Part shown: positions 8,910 to 17,422 of the stretch, piece by piece
Numbering within the stretch: the stretch's first letter is position 1
Layout of the letters: each line of letters opens with the position of its first letter
Origin: Gammaproteobacteria bacterium
GTDB taxonomy: Bacteria; Pseudomonadota; Gammaproteobacteria; UBA6429; Thiohalophilaceae
DNA length: 64,000 nt
Direction of reading: 5' to 3'
NCBI GenBank assembly: GCA_024275115.1
Contig: JAJRZT010000029.1
Span: 1-64,000 of the forward strand
Made by a program: the position numbers and the translations under genes
Notes under the pieces: generated by a model
What the model was told of the DNA's origin: nothing
Database searches by the model: none
The model's input: the letters and a program-made list of their open reading frames with translations, nothing else

Positions 8910-9053
8910 CCCACGGGGTCAGGTCTTGCCTTTTGCCTTTAAGCGGTACCGCTGTCCACAAAGGCTTATTCTTTTACCTTTTGAGCATACTAACCTTGCC
9001 TGATTATGAATAGCCGCCATTACAAAGTCAAAAGGCAAGACCTGACCCCCAAT
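8910..9053. repeat. inverted pair of REP-like repeats
   Basis: CCACGGGGTCAGGTCTTGCC (8911-8930, continuing into TTTTGCC) is the inverted partner of the copy at 7683. CAAAAGGCAAGACCTGACCC at 9029-9048 is complementary to 8917-8936, giving a 20-bp hairpin-forming pair about 90 bases apart. This is the usual arrangement of RAYT-mobilised palindromes. 8901-9159 contains no gene apart from these copies. Confidence 0.65.
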
Positions 9054-9159
9054 AAAACTTGAACCTCCCGATTTTTTCAGGTATTAGATTGATCTAGCTC
9101 AAAAACATTAATTAAATATAAGCTATATTATTATATTCTAATGCGTTTGGAGCAGATTT

Positions 9160-9411
9160 ATGAAAATATTGAATGAGAACAAGGCCTTACGGATTCGCCG
9201 CATTCTACGCCTTAATATACTAACAGCATTTATTGTGCTTATTGTTGCTATATATATGATTATTACTGGAGAATATGCGTCACTACAGGAACGCCAATCT
9301 GCGGACTCGTTCTATAATATATTAGTGACAGGAAGCATTCTGTATATGGCGCTAGTCTGGATATCTTGTGTTATGAGTAAGCCCTTCTGGTTTCCCAAAA
9401 AGCCTGACTAA
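9160..9411 (+). CDS. small two-helix membrane protein, unknown function
   Basis: 83 aa. Basic N-terminus (NKALRIRRILRLN), then hydrophobic segments at about residues 19-37 (LTAFIVLIVAIYMIITG) and 54-72 (ILVTGSILYMALVWISCVM), ending FWFPKKPD. GGAG lies seven bases upstream of the ATG. I recognise no family. Codon use and basic flanks of the helices look real, but the shortness keeps confidence moderate. Confidence 0.5.
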   Translation: MKILNENKALRIRRILRLNILTAFIVLIVAIYMIITGEYASLQERQSADSFYNILVTGSILYMALVWISCVMSKPFWFPKKPD

Positions 9412-9697
9412 TCATGATGATAAACCCGCTGTGCTAATTATAAACGTGGCTAAATTGTTGCCGACAATATCGTTGGCACCCGGAGTTCTAGCACTGCCTA
9501 CAGCCAAATGTATATCGGGTTTCTGATAGCATCCGATACGACAATGGTACTGCTGCTGGCTCCGCTAGCGCCCCTCCTCTACATCGCTAACACGAACCAC
9601 TTTTGCAAATTTCAGTAAATTGGCCTGGCCTTTGCAAGTTCATATAAACCAAGCTAGGCTTTATCCATTCATAACCACTTAATATAGTTAAACTTTA

Positions 9698-11029
9698 ATG
9701 TCCGATAAAAACAAAGACTTTTTGCAGCGCTCCCTCGATTACCACGCCAAACCCGTTGCAGGCAAAATTGCCACCGCCATTACCAAGCCCTGCGCCAGCC
9801 AGGAAGACTTGTCGATGGCTTATACACCAGGCGTGGCAGAACCTGTTCGAGCGATTGCTGAAGATGCGAGCTTAGCCTATAAGTATACGGGCAAGGGCAA
9901 CCTGGTGGCGGTGATTACCGATGGCACGGCGGTACTCGGTTTAGGCAATGTTGGCGCACTGGCCGGTAAACCGGTGATGGAAGGCAAGGGGGTTTTGTTT
10001 AAGAAGTTTGCCGATATTGATGTATTCGATATTGAAGTGAACGCGCCCTCGACCGAAGCCTTTATCGATACCGTGGCCAATATTGCGGATACGTTTGGGG
10101 GCATTAATCTGGAAGATATTGCCGCACCGGCCTGTTTTGAAATTGAAAAAGCGCTGAAGAAACGTCTTGATATTCCGGTTTTCCATGACGATCAGCACGG
10201 TACCGCCATTATTATCGCCGCCGGGCTTTTGAACGCATTACAAATACAGGGCAAAACACTCGAAACATCCAAAATTGTTTGTCTGGGTGCGGGTTCCGCG
10301 GCCATTGCATCAATGAACCTGCTAATAAAGCTGGGCGCCGATCCTGCCTTGCTTCATATGCTGGACCGTAAAGGTGTTATTCATAGCGAACGTGACGACT
10401 TAAACGAGTACAAGCAAAAGTTTGCTATTCAGACCGATGCTCGCACGCTCGATGATGCCATCACCGCAGCCGATATTTTTGTGGGGGTTTCCGGCCCTGA
10501 ACTGTTGTCGGCTGAACAGGTTCAGAAAATGGCCGCTAAACCCATCGTGTTTGCATTATCGAATCCTGAACCTGAAATACTGCCTGAACTGGCTAAGGCA
10601 GTAAGAAGCGACATTATTATGGCCACCGGGCGCAGCGACTTCCCCAACCAGATTAATAATGTACTCGGCTTCCCGTTTATTTTTCGTGGGGCACTGGATG
10701 TACACGCCACCACGATTAACAGTGAAATGGAAATAGCTGCCGCGTATGCCCTGGCCAAGCTGGCACAAACGCCGGCACCGGCTGAGGTGCTACTCGCCTA
10801 CCAAACCCAACAGCTGGATTTTGGAATGGACTACATTATTCCAAAACCGTTTGACCCTCGCCTGAAGAGCTACATTTCGTCTGCGGTAGCACGCGCGGCC
10901 GTTGACAGTGGTGTAGCTCGAAAACCTTACCCGTCACATTACCCCGATAGTGAGGACTCACAAACTGAGCAGCAATTATTTAATGAGTCACAATCTTTAT
11001 TCAAAAAACTGCGCGGACTTTTTAAATAA
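9698..11029 (+). CDS. maeB: malic enzyme (oxaloacetate-decarboxylating malate dehydrogenase)
   Basis: 443 aa. It converts malate to pyruvate and CO2 with NAD(P)+. Visible signatures: AYTPGVAEP (active-site Tyr), [13 protein letters not shown] (74-86), the metal-binding DDQHGTA (164-170) and the nucleotide loop GAGSAA (197-202). The protein stops after the malic enzyme domains, so it lacks the phosphotransacetylase-like C-terminal domain of E. coli MaeB (759 aa). Cofactor preference cannot be read confidently from sequence. The 286 bp upstream (9412-9697) show no gene. Confidence 0.93.
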   Translation: MSDKNKDFLQRSLDYHAKPVAGKIATAITKPCASQEDLSMAYTPGVAEPVRAIAEDASLAYKYTGKGNLVAVITDGTAVLGLGNVGALAGKPVMEGKGVLFKKFADIDVFDIEVNAPSTEAFIDTVANIADTFGGINLEDIAAPACFEIEKALKKRLDIPVFHDDQHGTAIIIAAGLLNALQIQGKTLETSKIVCLGAGSAAIASMNLLIKLGADPALLHMLDRKGVIHSERDDLNEYKQKFAIQTDARTLDDAITAADIFVGVSGPELLSAEQVQKMAAKPIVFALSNPEPEILPELAKAVRSDIIMATGRSDFPNQINNVLGFPFIFRGALDVHATTINSEMEIAAAYALAKLAQTPAPAEVLLAYQTQQLDFGMDYIIPKPFDPRLKSYISSAVARAAVDSGVARKPYPSHYPDSEDSQTEQQLFNESQSLFKKLRGLFK

Positions 11030-11036
11030 AAAACAA

Positions 11037-11642
11037 TTAACCACGAAGAAGTTGTTCTAGCGTTTTAATATCCGCACGCTGCATTGGCTTGCCATCCACT
11101 GAACTCAATGGCGCATGATGTAAGCCACTGCTCGGGAAAATAATAATATGCACCGGCACTTCTTCGGCTAAAAAGGCAAAGGCGGGGTAATATTCATATT
11201 CGTCTGCCTTGATATGAAAGCGTTTTTGTTCTTCATCATAGGGAATATGCTTGTCCAGCAAAAAAACCGCCAGTTCTTCCGATGTTTCGGCAAATAAGTG
11301 CAAATAGATGGCGGAATTAATATCTGCTGTCCCGTTTAAAACACTGCCCACTAAACGTGGGCTAAACTTTTCAAAAAACCGCATCGCGTCCAGCGCAACT
11401 TCCCTTAATTTTTTTAACTGCTCAGGTTGGCTATCGGCACGAAAAATATGCTGGTGGGTCACTAGCGCTTGCTGGATTTCCTTGTTTGAAGGCAGATTAG
11501 TCGACTCGATGGCACCAAATTGACTAACGGCTTTATTTTTTGCCAGTTGAAAATCCTGACTGCCTGTTTCGGCCATGTATTCTGCAGCAAGTTGTGCCAG
11601 CCGCTCACGTACTTGCCAGCCTTTATTTTTACGCTGTGGCAC
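11037..11642 (-). CDS. conserved protein, possible nucleotidyltransferase-fold
   Basis: 201 aa, soluble. The N-terminal helical part (RERLAQLAAEYMAE...KNKAVSQFGA) resembles proteins commonly found in gammaproteobacteria. The middle LVGSVLNGTADINSAIYLHLF resembles the G-S-x-x-x-G-T-A core of nucleotidyltransferases, but the DxD metal residues are replaced (INSAIY), so catalysis is doubtful. The C-terminus (FPSSGLHHAPLSSVDGKPMQRAD) is highly patterned and probably conserved. It lies 30 bp downstream of the PBP1A gene on the same strand. Confidence 0.6.
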   Translation of the reverse strand: MPQRKNKGWQVRERLAQLAAEYMAETGSQDFQLAKNKAVSQFGAIESTNLPSNKEIQQALVTHQHIFRADSQPEQLKKLREVALDAMRFFEKFSPRLVGSVLNGTADINSAIYLHLFAETSEELAVFLLDKHIPYDEEQKRFHIKADEYEYYPAFAFLAEEVPVHIIIFPSSGLHHAPLSSVDGKPMQRADIKTLEQLLRG

Positions 11643-11672
11643 TCTGTCTGCCCTCGCCCGTCATTCGCTAAC

Positions 11673-14303
11673 TTAAAAAAGTTGTTCCGTTATATCGCCT
11701 GCACCATCCGTGTTGCCCTGGCGACTATGGCCGATGGAAGCATCACTGGGCACCTGATCTTCCTTAAAATACTCAAACATGGTGTCGGTACTTTCAGGCG
11801 TGGCCGACAGGCCGGTATTTTTATCAATACGCACGGAAACAATACTGGCGGGCTGCTCTAATGGTATTTCAGGTATTCCTTTTAAGGCTTGCCCCATATA
11901 AGCCGTCCACATCGGTAAAGCAGCAATGGCACCGGTTTCGCGGCTCCCAAGTGAACGCGGGTTATCAAAACCAACCCAGGTAATCGTCACCACGTTACGG
12001 TTAAAGCCAGCAAACCAGGCATCACGTTGGTCATTGGTGGTGCCGGTTTTGCCGGCCAAATCTTTTCGACCCAGCGCCAGCGCACGCCGCCCGGTACCAT
12101 AGCGTACAACATCCCGCATCATGGTATTCATTAAGAAAGTCGTTGGTGCACTCAACACTCTAGGGGCAACCTTGACTTGTTGTGGACCGGTTTGCTCAAT
12201 AAAGATAACTTCAGTACTCGCCGCTACGTTGTTCTCAGCTAAAGCTGTATTCATTTGTGGTGCAGGCTCTTTTGCTTTATCAGCAACGACTGGCGCCGCT
12301 TTTTCAGCAGGTGGGTTCCCGGCCGCAGAAATTTCATTGGTGGCATGACCTAAAGATTTAAGCCTTGCTTCCTGCTCCACGAGTTTTGCCGCTTCACGTT
12401 CCTGCTCCAGTTTAAGTTTGGCCTCCATTTCTTCCACGCACTTAACACACACTTCAGAGCGCTGTTCCAGCATCATGACTTTTTTATCTGAACCCAGGAT
12501 ATAGTCAATAAAATAAGGTTGAACCTTAAAGCCACCATTGGCAAAAACATTAAAACCGTCGGCTAACTCTAAAGGCGTAATCGCACCACTGCCTAACGCT
12601 AAAGAAAGATCTCGCGGCAAACTGGAACGCTTAAAACCAAACCGTGTGACATAACGCACTGCGTAGCCAATACCAATATCACGCAGCAGACGAATTGACA
12701 CCAGGTTACGTGACTTGATAAGCGCCGTGCGCAAACGTGTTTCGCCATACCATTTGCCAGTGTAATTTTCAGGCCGCCAGGTATCTTCCAGACCCGGCGC
12801 ATCGAATACCACCGGCGCATCATTAATAATACTGGCCGCGGTAAAACCTTTGTCGAGTGCCGCACTGTATATAAAGGGTTTAAAGCTTGAACCCGGTTGG
12901 CGCTTTGCCTGAATAACTCGATTAAATTTACTCTGGTAAAAGTCAAAACCGCCGACCAGCGACTGAATGGCACCATCATCTGGGTTAAGCGATACCAGCG
13001 CACCACTAACAATTGGCACCTGAGCCAGGTAAGAGCAACCTTTTTTAGCCGCCACAACATAAATGACATCGCCAGCTTTCAGGATCTGACTGGCTTTATC
13101 CAGCTTCGGCCCCATATTAAATTCATCAATATAGCGACGCGCCCATTCAAGTTGTGGCCAGTCCATAAAGACCACGTTACCGTCCTCGGTATAGGCATAA
13201 GCTGATTTTTCTTCAATCTGAAAAACAATGGCTGGAACCAGATCACCCTGAGAGGGTTGCTCAGCTAAAACGCTGTCCCAATATTCTTCATCATTTTCAA
13301 ATTCAAAATTAAAGAGCTCAACATGCCCGATGGTGCCGCGATACCCGTGTCGCCGGTCATAATTGTGCAAGGCCAGCCGTAATGCTTTATTGGCAGCAAC
13401 CTGTAATTTTGAATCAACCGTTGTATAAACCTGATAACCGGCGGTATAAATTTTATTACCATAACGCTTTAATAATTCGCTACGCACCATTTCGGCAAGA
13501 TAAAGAGCTTCAACTTCCAGGTTTTGCCCGTGAACAGTCGCATCATCAACTACCGCAAAAGCATCATCGTACTCAAGCTGGGTAATAAAATTTAAATCCC
13601 GCATGCGCCCTAATACATAATCGCGCCGCAATAAAGCACGCGAGGGGTTCACTATCGGGTTATAACGCGATGGAGCCTTTGGCAAGCCAACGATCATTGC
13701 AATTTCAGGTAAGTTCAGCTCATCAATACTTTTGCCATAATAAACCTGAGCCGCAGCCGCCACACCATAGGCACGCTTGCCAAAATAAATTTTATTTAAG
13801 TAAAGCTCGAGGATTTCCTGCTTGGTCAGCTCTTCTTCAATTTTAAAGGCAAGAAAAATCTCATTAAATTTCCGTAGGAATGTTTTTTCGCGTGACAGGA
13901 AAAAATTCCGTGCCACCTGCATGGTAATGGTGCTGCCGCCCTGCGCACGTTCACCGGTGCGGATTAAATGCAGGGCTGCGCGCAATATACCTTTATAGTC
14001 GACACCAGGGTGCTCAAAGAACCGATCATCTTCTGCAGCTATCAGTGCTTTTACCAGCGTATCGGGGAATTCCTGATAACGCAGTGGAGTACGTTTCATC
14101 TCACCAAATTCAGCGAGTAACAGGCCGTCTTTAGTGTAAATACGCAGTGGCACCTTAAGCTGAACATCTTTCAATGTATCAATATCCGGCAAATCAGGGG
14201 TTATATAGGCATAGATCCCCAAAAAGCCCAGCCCAGCCAGTAAACTCAGGCTAAAAAGGCTCGCTAATCCGTAGATTGTTATTTTTTTTATGACAGGATT
14301 CAC
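11673..14303 (-). CDS. mrcA: penicillin-binding protein 1A, bifunctional peptidoglycan synthase
   Basis: 876 aa. One N-terminal membrane anchor (about 10-32), then the GT51 glycosyltransferase with EDDRFFEHPG (catalytic Glu91) and GGSTITMQ (122-129). The transpeptidase has SSFK (nucleophile Ser472), SRN (531-533) and KTGTT (752-756), all intact. Between the last two is an insertion of roughly 100 residues (about 612-710) with CVKC, a charged coiled-coil stretch and an Ala/Pro-rich linker. It polymerises glycan and cross-links peptides in the periplasm. Divergent from pilM, the arrangement seen in Pseudomonas (ponA/pilM). Confidence 0.96.
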   Translation of the reverse strand: MNPVIKKITIYGLASLFSLSLLAGLGFLGIYAYITPDLPDIDTLKDVQLKVPLRIYTKDGLLLAEFGEMKRTPLRYQEFPDTLVKALIAAEDDRFFEHPGVDYKGILRAALHLIRTGERAQGGSTITMQVARNFFLSREKTFLRKFNEIFLAFKIEEELTKQEILELYLNKIYFGKRAYGVAAAAQVYYGKSIDELNLPEIAMIVGLPKAPSRYNPIVNPSRALLRRDYVLGRMRDLNFITQLEYDDAFAVVDDATVHGQNLEVEALYLAEMVRSELLKRYGNKIYTAGYQVYTTVDSKLQVAANKALRLALHNYDRRHGYRGTIGHVELFNFEFENDEEYWDSVLAEQPSQGDLVPAIVFQIEEKSAYAYTEDGNVVFMDWPQLEWARRYIDEFNMGPKLDKASQILKAGDVIYVVAAKKGCSYLAQVPIVSGALVSLNPDDGAIQSLVGGFDFYQSKFNRVIQAKRQPGSSFKPFIYSAALDKGFTAASIINDAPVVFDAPGLEDTWRPENYTGKWYGETRLRTALIKSRNLVSIRLLRDIGIGYAVRYVTRFGFKRSSLPRDLSLALGSGAITPLELADGFNVFANGGFKVQPYFIDYILGSDKKVMMLEQRSEVCVKCVEEMEAKLKLEQEREAAKLVEQEARLKSLGHATNEISAAGNPPAEKAAPVVADKAKEPAPQMNTALAENNVAASTEVIFIEQTGPQQVKVAPRVLSAPTTFLMNTMMRDVVRYGTGRRALALGRKDLAGKTGTTNDQRDAWFAGFNRNVVTITWVGFDNPRSLGSRETGAIAALPMWTAYMGQALKGIPEIPLEQPASIVSVRIDKNTGLSATPESTDTMFEYFKEDQVPSDASIGHSRQGNTDGAGDITEQLF

Positions 14304-14430
14304 ACTAACAGGAAAATATTATCGCAATTTTATCAAATAAGCATAGAAGTATGCACTAATCCTAAAGTATATCGCTTTGATGCAGATAACACTACGAAGG
14401 ATTTGTAATTAACTATTATTTGACCTATAG

Positions 14431-14459
14431 TTGACTCAGGTACTTAAAGTAGTTATACA
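14431..14459 (+). promoter_or_regulatory. sigma-70 promoter for pilMNOPQ
   Basis: TTGACT (14431-14436), a 17-base spacer and TATACA (14454-14459) make a near-consensus promoter about 50 bp upstream of pilM, in the gap shared with the divergent PBP1A gene. Confidence 0.65.
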
Positions 14460-14516
14460 TATAGTTCGTGTAACTACCGAATTAACAACAAATTATACTT
14501 AAAAAATTATAGGCAT

Positions 14517-15587
14517 ATGGGCTTTAGCGACTTATTTAAACCAAAAACACCCCCGGTTATCGGGCTTGACATCAGTTCAACTGCGGTCAAGTTACTCGAA
14601 TTAGGGCGTAGTGGTGACAAAATACGCGTAGAAAGCTACGCGGTTGAGCCCCTGCCTGCAAACTCGGTTATCGAAAAAAATATATCCGATGTTGAAGCGG
14701 TAGGTGATGCTATCAAGCGTGCCATGAAGCGCTCGGGCACCCGCTGTAAGCATGCGGCTGCAGCCGTCGCCGGTTCAGCCGTTATAACAAAAACCATCTC
14801 CATGCCGTCGAATCTAACCGATGATGAAATGGAACAGGACATTCAGAACGAAGCGGATCAATATATTCCCTACCCTTTAGAAGAAGTTAACCTGGACTTC
14901 GAAGTACTGGGTCAATCAGAAAACGATCCCGACCGAGTTGAAGTACTGCTTGCCGCATCACGAAGTGAAAACGTAGACGTACGCGTTGCCGCCATTGAAT
15001 TAGCCGGTTTAAAAGCCCGCGTGATGGACGTGGAAGCCTACGCCATGGAAAATGTTTTCCAGATGTTAGCGCCCACCATGCCAGACCAGGGCATTGACCA
15101 GACCATTGCTATTATTGATGTCGGCGCCACCATGACCACACTTAATGTGTTACATGACTTAAAAACCATTTACACCCGTGAACAAGTCTTTGGTGGCAAA
15201 CAGCTCACCGAAGAAATTCAACGCCGCTACGGTTTGTCTTATGAAGAAGCCGGCATGGCAAAACGACAGGGCGGCCTACCCGACAACTATGTGCCAGAAG
15301 TACTGGAACCGTTTAAAGAAGCCATGACGCAGCAAGTCAGCCGCTCTTTGCAATTCTTCTTTTCATCGAGCCAATACGGCAATGTTGACCATATTATACT
15401 GGCGGGCGGTAGCGCCATGTTACCCGGCATTGACGAAATGATTGCCAATAAACTGGGCGTACATACGTCCGTTGCCAACCCCTTTACCAATATGACGGTT
15501 GCTTCGCGTGTCAAAGCGCAAAGCCTCAGCAATGATGCATCATCGCTGGTTATCGCATGTGGCCTGGCGATGAGGACGTTTGACTAA
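14517..15587 (+). CDS. pilM: type IV pilus assembly protein PilM
   Basis: 356 aa, cytoplasmic actin-like ATP-binding protein. GLDISSTAVKLLEL is the phosphate-1 loop, AIIDVGATMTTLNV the second phosphate motif and ILAGGSAMLPGI the adenosine motif. PilM binds the cytoplasmic N-terminus of PilN and links the alignment complex to the motor. First gene of pilMNOPQ; pilN starts on the next base after its stop. Only a weak AGG ribosome site precedes the ATG. Confidence 0.96.
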   Translation: MGFSDLFKPKTPPVIGLDISSTAVKLLELGRSGDKIRVESYAVEPLPANSVIEKNISDVEAVGDAIKRAMKRSGTRCKHAAAAVAGSAVITKTISMPSNLTDDEMEQDIQNEADQYIPYPLEEVNLDFEVLGQSENDPDRVEVLLAASRSENVDVRVAAIELAGLKARVMDVEAYAMENVFQMLAPTMPDQGIDQTIAIIDVGATMTTLNVLHDLKTIYTREQVFGGKQLTEEIQRRYGLSYEEAGMAKRQGGLPDNYVPEVLEPFKEAMTQQVSRSLQFFFSSSQYGNVDHIILAGGSAMLPGIDEMIANKLGVHTSVANPFTNMTVASRVKAQSLSNDASSLVIACGLAMRTFD

Positions 15588-16160
15588 ATGGCACATATAA
15601 ACCTCTTACCCTGGCGCGAAGAGCAGCGCAAAGAGCAGCAACGCCAGTTTCTGACAATGTTAGGCCTGTCTGTTGTTTTAATGATACTCATTATTGCCGC
15701 TATTCACCTGCAATACGCAAGAGCGCTGAACGTACAGGATTCACGCAATAGTTTTTTGCAGACCACGATTACCGAAGTTGAAGCACAAATTGCTGAAATC
15801 ACTAAACTGGAAAAAGATAAGCAACGCCTGCTCAACCGGATTGAACGAATCCAGAAACTACAAAGTAACCGTCCGGAAATTGTGCATTTATTTGACGATC
15901 TGGTGCGCGTTCTACCTGAAGGTGTCTACCTGACCAGCTTTACCCAAAAAGGTAAAACTCTGGTTCTTGAAGGTAAAGCACAGTCGAACGCACGCGTTTC
16001 GGCCTTAATGCGCGGCATTGATAAATCCAAGTGGATGACAAAACCTGTACTGGATGTTATTCAGAAAGACAACAATAAAGACTCAAGAGATCGTAACTTT
16101 AAACTGCAAGCCACCCAATATTCTGCTATTGCCGAAGATAATAAGGCGGCGAAACGATGA
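15588..16160 (+). CDS. pilN: type IV pilus assembly protein PilN
   Basis: 190 aa. The N-terminus MAHINLLPWREEQRK contains the INLLPWR motif that PilM grips. A membrane helix follows at about residues 22-40 (FLTMLGLSVVLMILIIAA), then a periplasmic coiled coil (TEVEAQIAEITKLEKDKQRLL) and a ferredoxin-like domain. It forms inner-membrane heterodimers with PilO. Zero-gap junction with pilM and an ATGA four-base overlap with pilO show translational coupling. Confidence 0.96.
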   Translation: MAHINLLPWREEQRKEQQRQFLTMLGLSVVLMILIIAAIHLQYARALNVQDSRNSFLQTTITEVEAQIAEITKLEKDKQRLLNRIERIQKLQSNRPEIVHLFDDLVRVLPEGVYLTSFTQKGKTLVLEGKAQSNARVSALMRGIDKSKWMTKPVLDVIQKDNNKDSRDRNFKLQATQYSAIAEDNKAAKR

Positions 16161-16801
16161 AAGACATTAATATAGATTTTAATGATCTCGATATTAATAA
16201 TATCGGCTCCTGGCCAACGCCGGTTAAAGCCATTATTATCGTTATTGCCTGCGCTGCAACATTAGCCGCCGGCTACTTTCTGGATGTTAAAAATCAGCAA
16301 AATGCACTTGAACGTGCAGAAAGACAGGAAATGACGCTTAAGCAGGATTTTGAAGCCAAGCAGGCAAAAGCCATTAATCTTGAAGCCTATCGCCAGCAAA
16401 TGAGTGAAATGAAAGAATCATTTGGTGCAATGTTACGCCAACTTCCCAGCAAAACAGAAGTTGAAAATTTACTGGTCGATATTTCACAAACCGGCCTGGC
16501 CAGCGGTATTCAATTTAAATTATTTAAACCTGAAAAAGAACAATTTACCGAATTTTATGCGGAGCTACCGATTAAAATATCAATGACCGGCAGCTATCAT
16601 CAATTTGGTAGTTTCGTGAGTGGCATTGCCGCTTTACCACGAATAGTGACCCTGGAAAATATTGTTATCAAAGGGGGCAACAAGGATGGCGGCTCTGCTT
16701 TAACTATGGATCTCACGGCAAAAACATACCGTTACCTGGATGAAGACGAAGTCTCGGAACAACGCCGAAAAGATCAGAAGAAACGAAAAGGTCGCCGTTA
16801 A
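16157..16801 (+). CDS. pilO: type IV pilus assembly protein PilO
   Basis: 214 aa. A short acidic cytoplasmic start (MKDINIDFNDLDINNIG) leads to a membrane helix at about 23-43 (PVKAIIIVIACAATLAAGYF). A coiled coil and periplasmic ferredoxin-like domain follow, with LRQLPSKTEVENLLVDIS near the middle, typical of PilO. The C-terminus is basic. It partners PilN and contacts the lipoprotein PilP. It overlaps pilN by four bases and is followed by pilP after 15 bp. Confidence 0.96.
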   Translation: MKDINIDFNDLDINNIGSWPTPVKAIIIVIACAATLAAGYFLDVKNQQNALERAERQEMTLKQDFEAKQAKAINLEAYRQQMSEMKESFGAMLRQLPSKTEVENLLVDISQTGLASGIQFKLFKPEKEQFTEFYAELPIKISMTGSYHQFGSFVSGIAALPRIVTLENIVIKGGNKDGGSALTMDLTAKTYRYLDEDEVSEQRRKDQKKRKGRR

Positions 16802-16816
16802 TTCGGGTAGTTAGTT

Positions 16817-17398
16817 ATGATTTTAAAGAAAAAACAATTACCAAAACAAAGCCTAAAGCCTCTTTCGGGTAACCGCTATTCTTTAACAATTCGATTATTG
16901 CCGCTAATCGGTGCAGTCTTTTTAAGCGGTTGTAGTGGTTCACAGCATGGCGATCTGGAAAGTTATGTTGCCGATGTGAAAAGTCGGCAAAAAAGCAAGA
17001 TCCCGGAACTACCACAAGTTAAAACCTACCCACCCTTTAGTTATTCGGCATTTGATGTGCGTGACCCCTTTATGCCATTACTGGATGAGGAAACTTTCGC
17101 TAGTGATACTAAAGAAGACAGTGGCTTAAAACCAAAAACAGATCGTAAACCTGAACCTCTGGAAAGCTTCCCTCTGGATACGCTCACATTTGTAGGGCAT
17201 TTAGAAAAACAGGGGACCCGCTGGGGGCTGGTTGCCGCACCCGACAAATCAATTTACAAAGTTCAGGTGGGCGGCTACATGGGTAAAAACTTTGGTAAAA
17301 TCATCAAAATTACTGAAACTAAAATTTTATTACGCGAAATCATTTCCGACGGTTCGGATGGTTGGCTAGACCGCGAAGCTTCACTGGCTTTATCATAA
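16817..17398 (+). CDS. pilP: type IV pilus assembly lipoprotein PilP
   Basis: 193 aa. An extended basic N-terminus precedes the signal helix and lipobox LSGC, so Cys39 should be lipidated after signal peptidase II cleavage. The linker contains YSAFDVRDPFMP, a PilP signature. The C-terminal beta domain begins near LDTLTFVGHLEKQGTRWGLV and binds the N-domains of the PilQ secretin, joining PilNO to the outer membrane. Next gene pilQ starts 24 bp later. Confidence 0.95.
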   Translation: MILKKKQLPKQSLKPLSGNRYSLTIRLLPLIGAVFLSGCSGSQHGDLESYVADVKSRQKSKIPELPQVKTYPPFSYSAFDVRDPFMPLLDEETFASDTKEDSGLKPKTDRKPEPLESFPLDTLTFVGHLEKQGTRWGLVAAPDKSIYKVQVGGYMGKNFGKIIKITETKILLREIISDGSDGWLDREASLALS

Positions 17399-17422
17399 TA
17401 AGCTTCGAACAGGAGAAGAAAG

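Noticed and set aside
11037-11642. Active nucleotidyltransferase toxin
   Set aside because: The acidic metal-binding residues expected after the Gly-Ser motif are missing and no antitoxin gene is adjacent.
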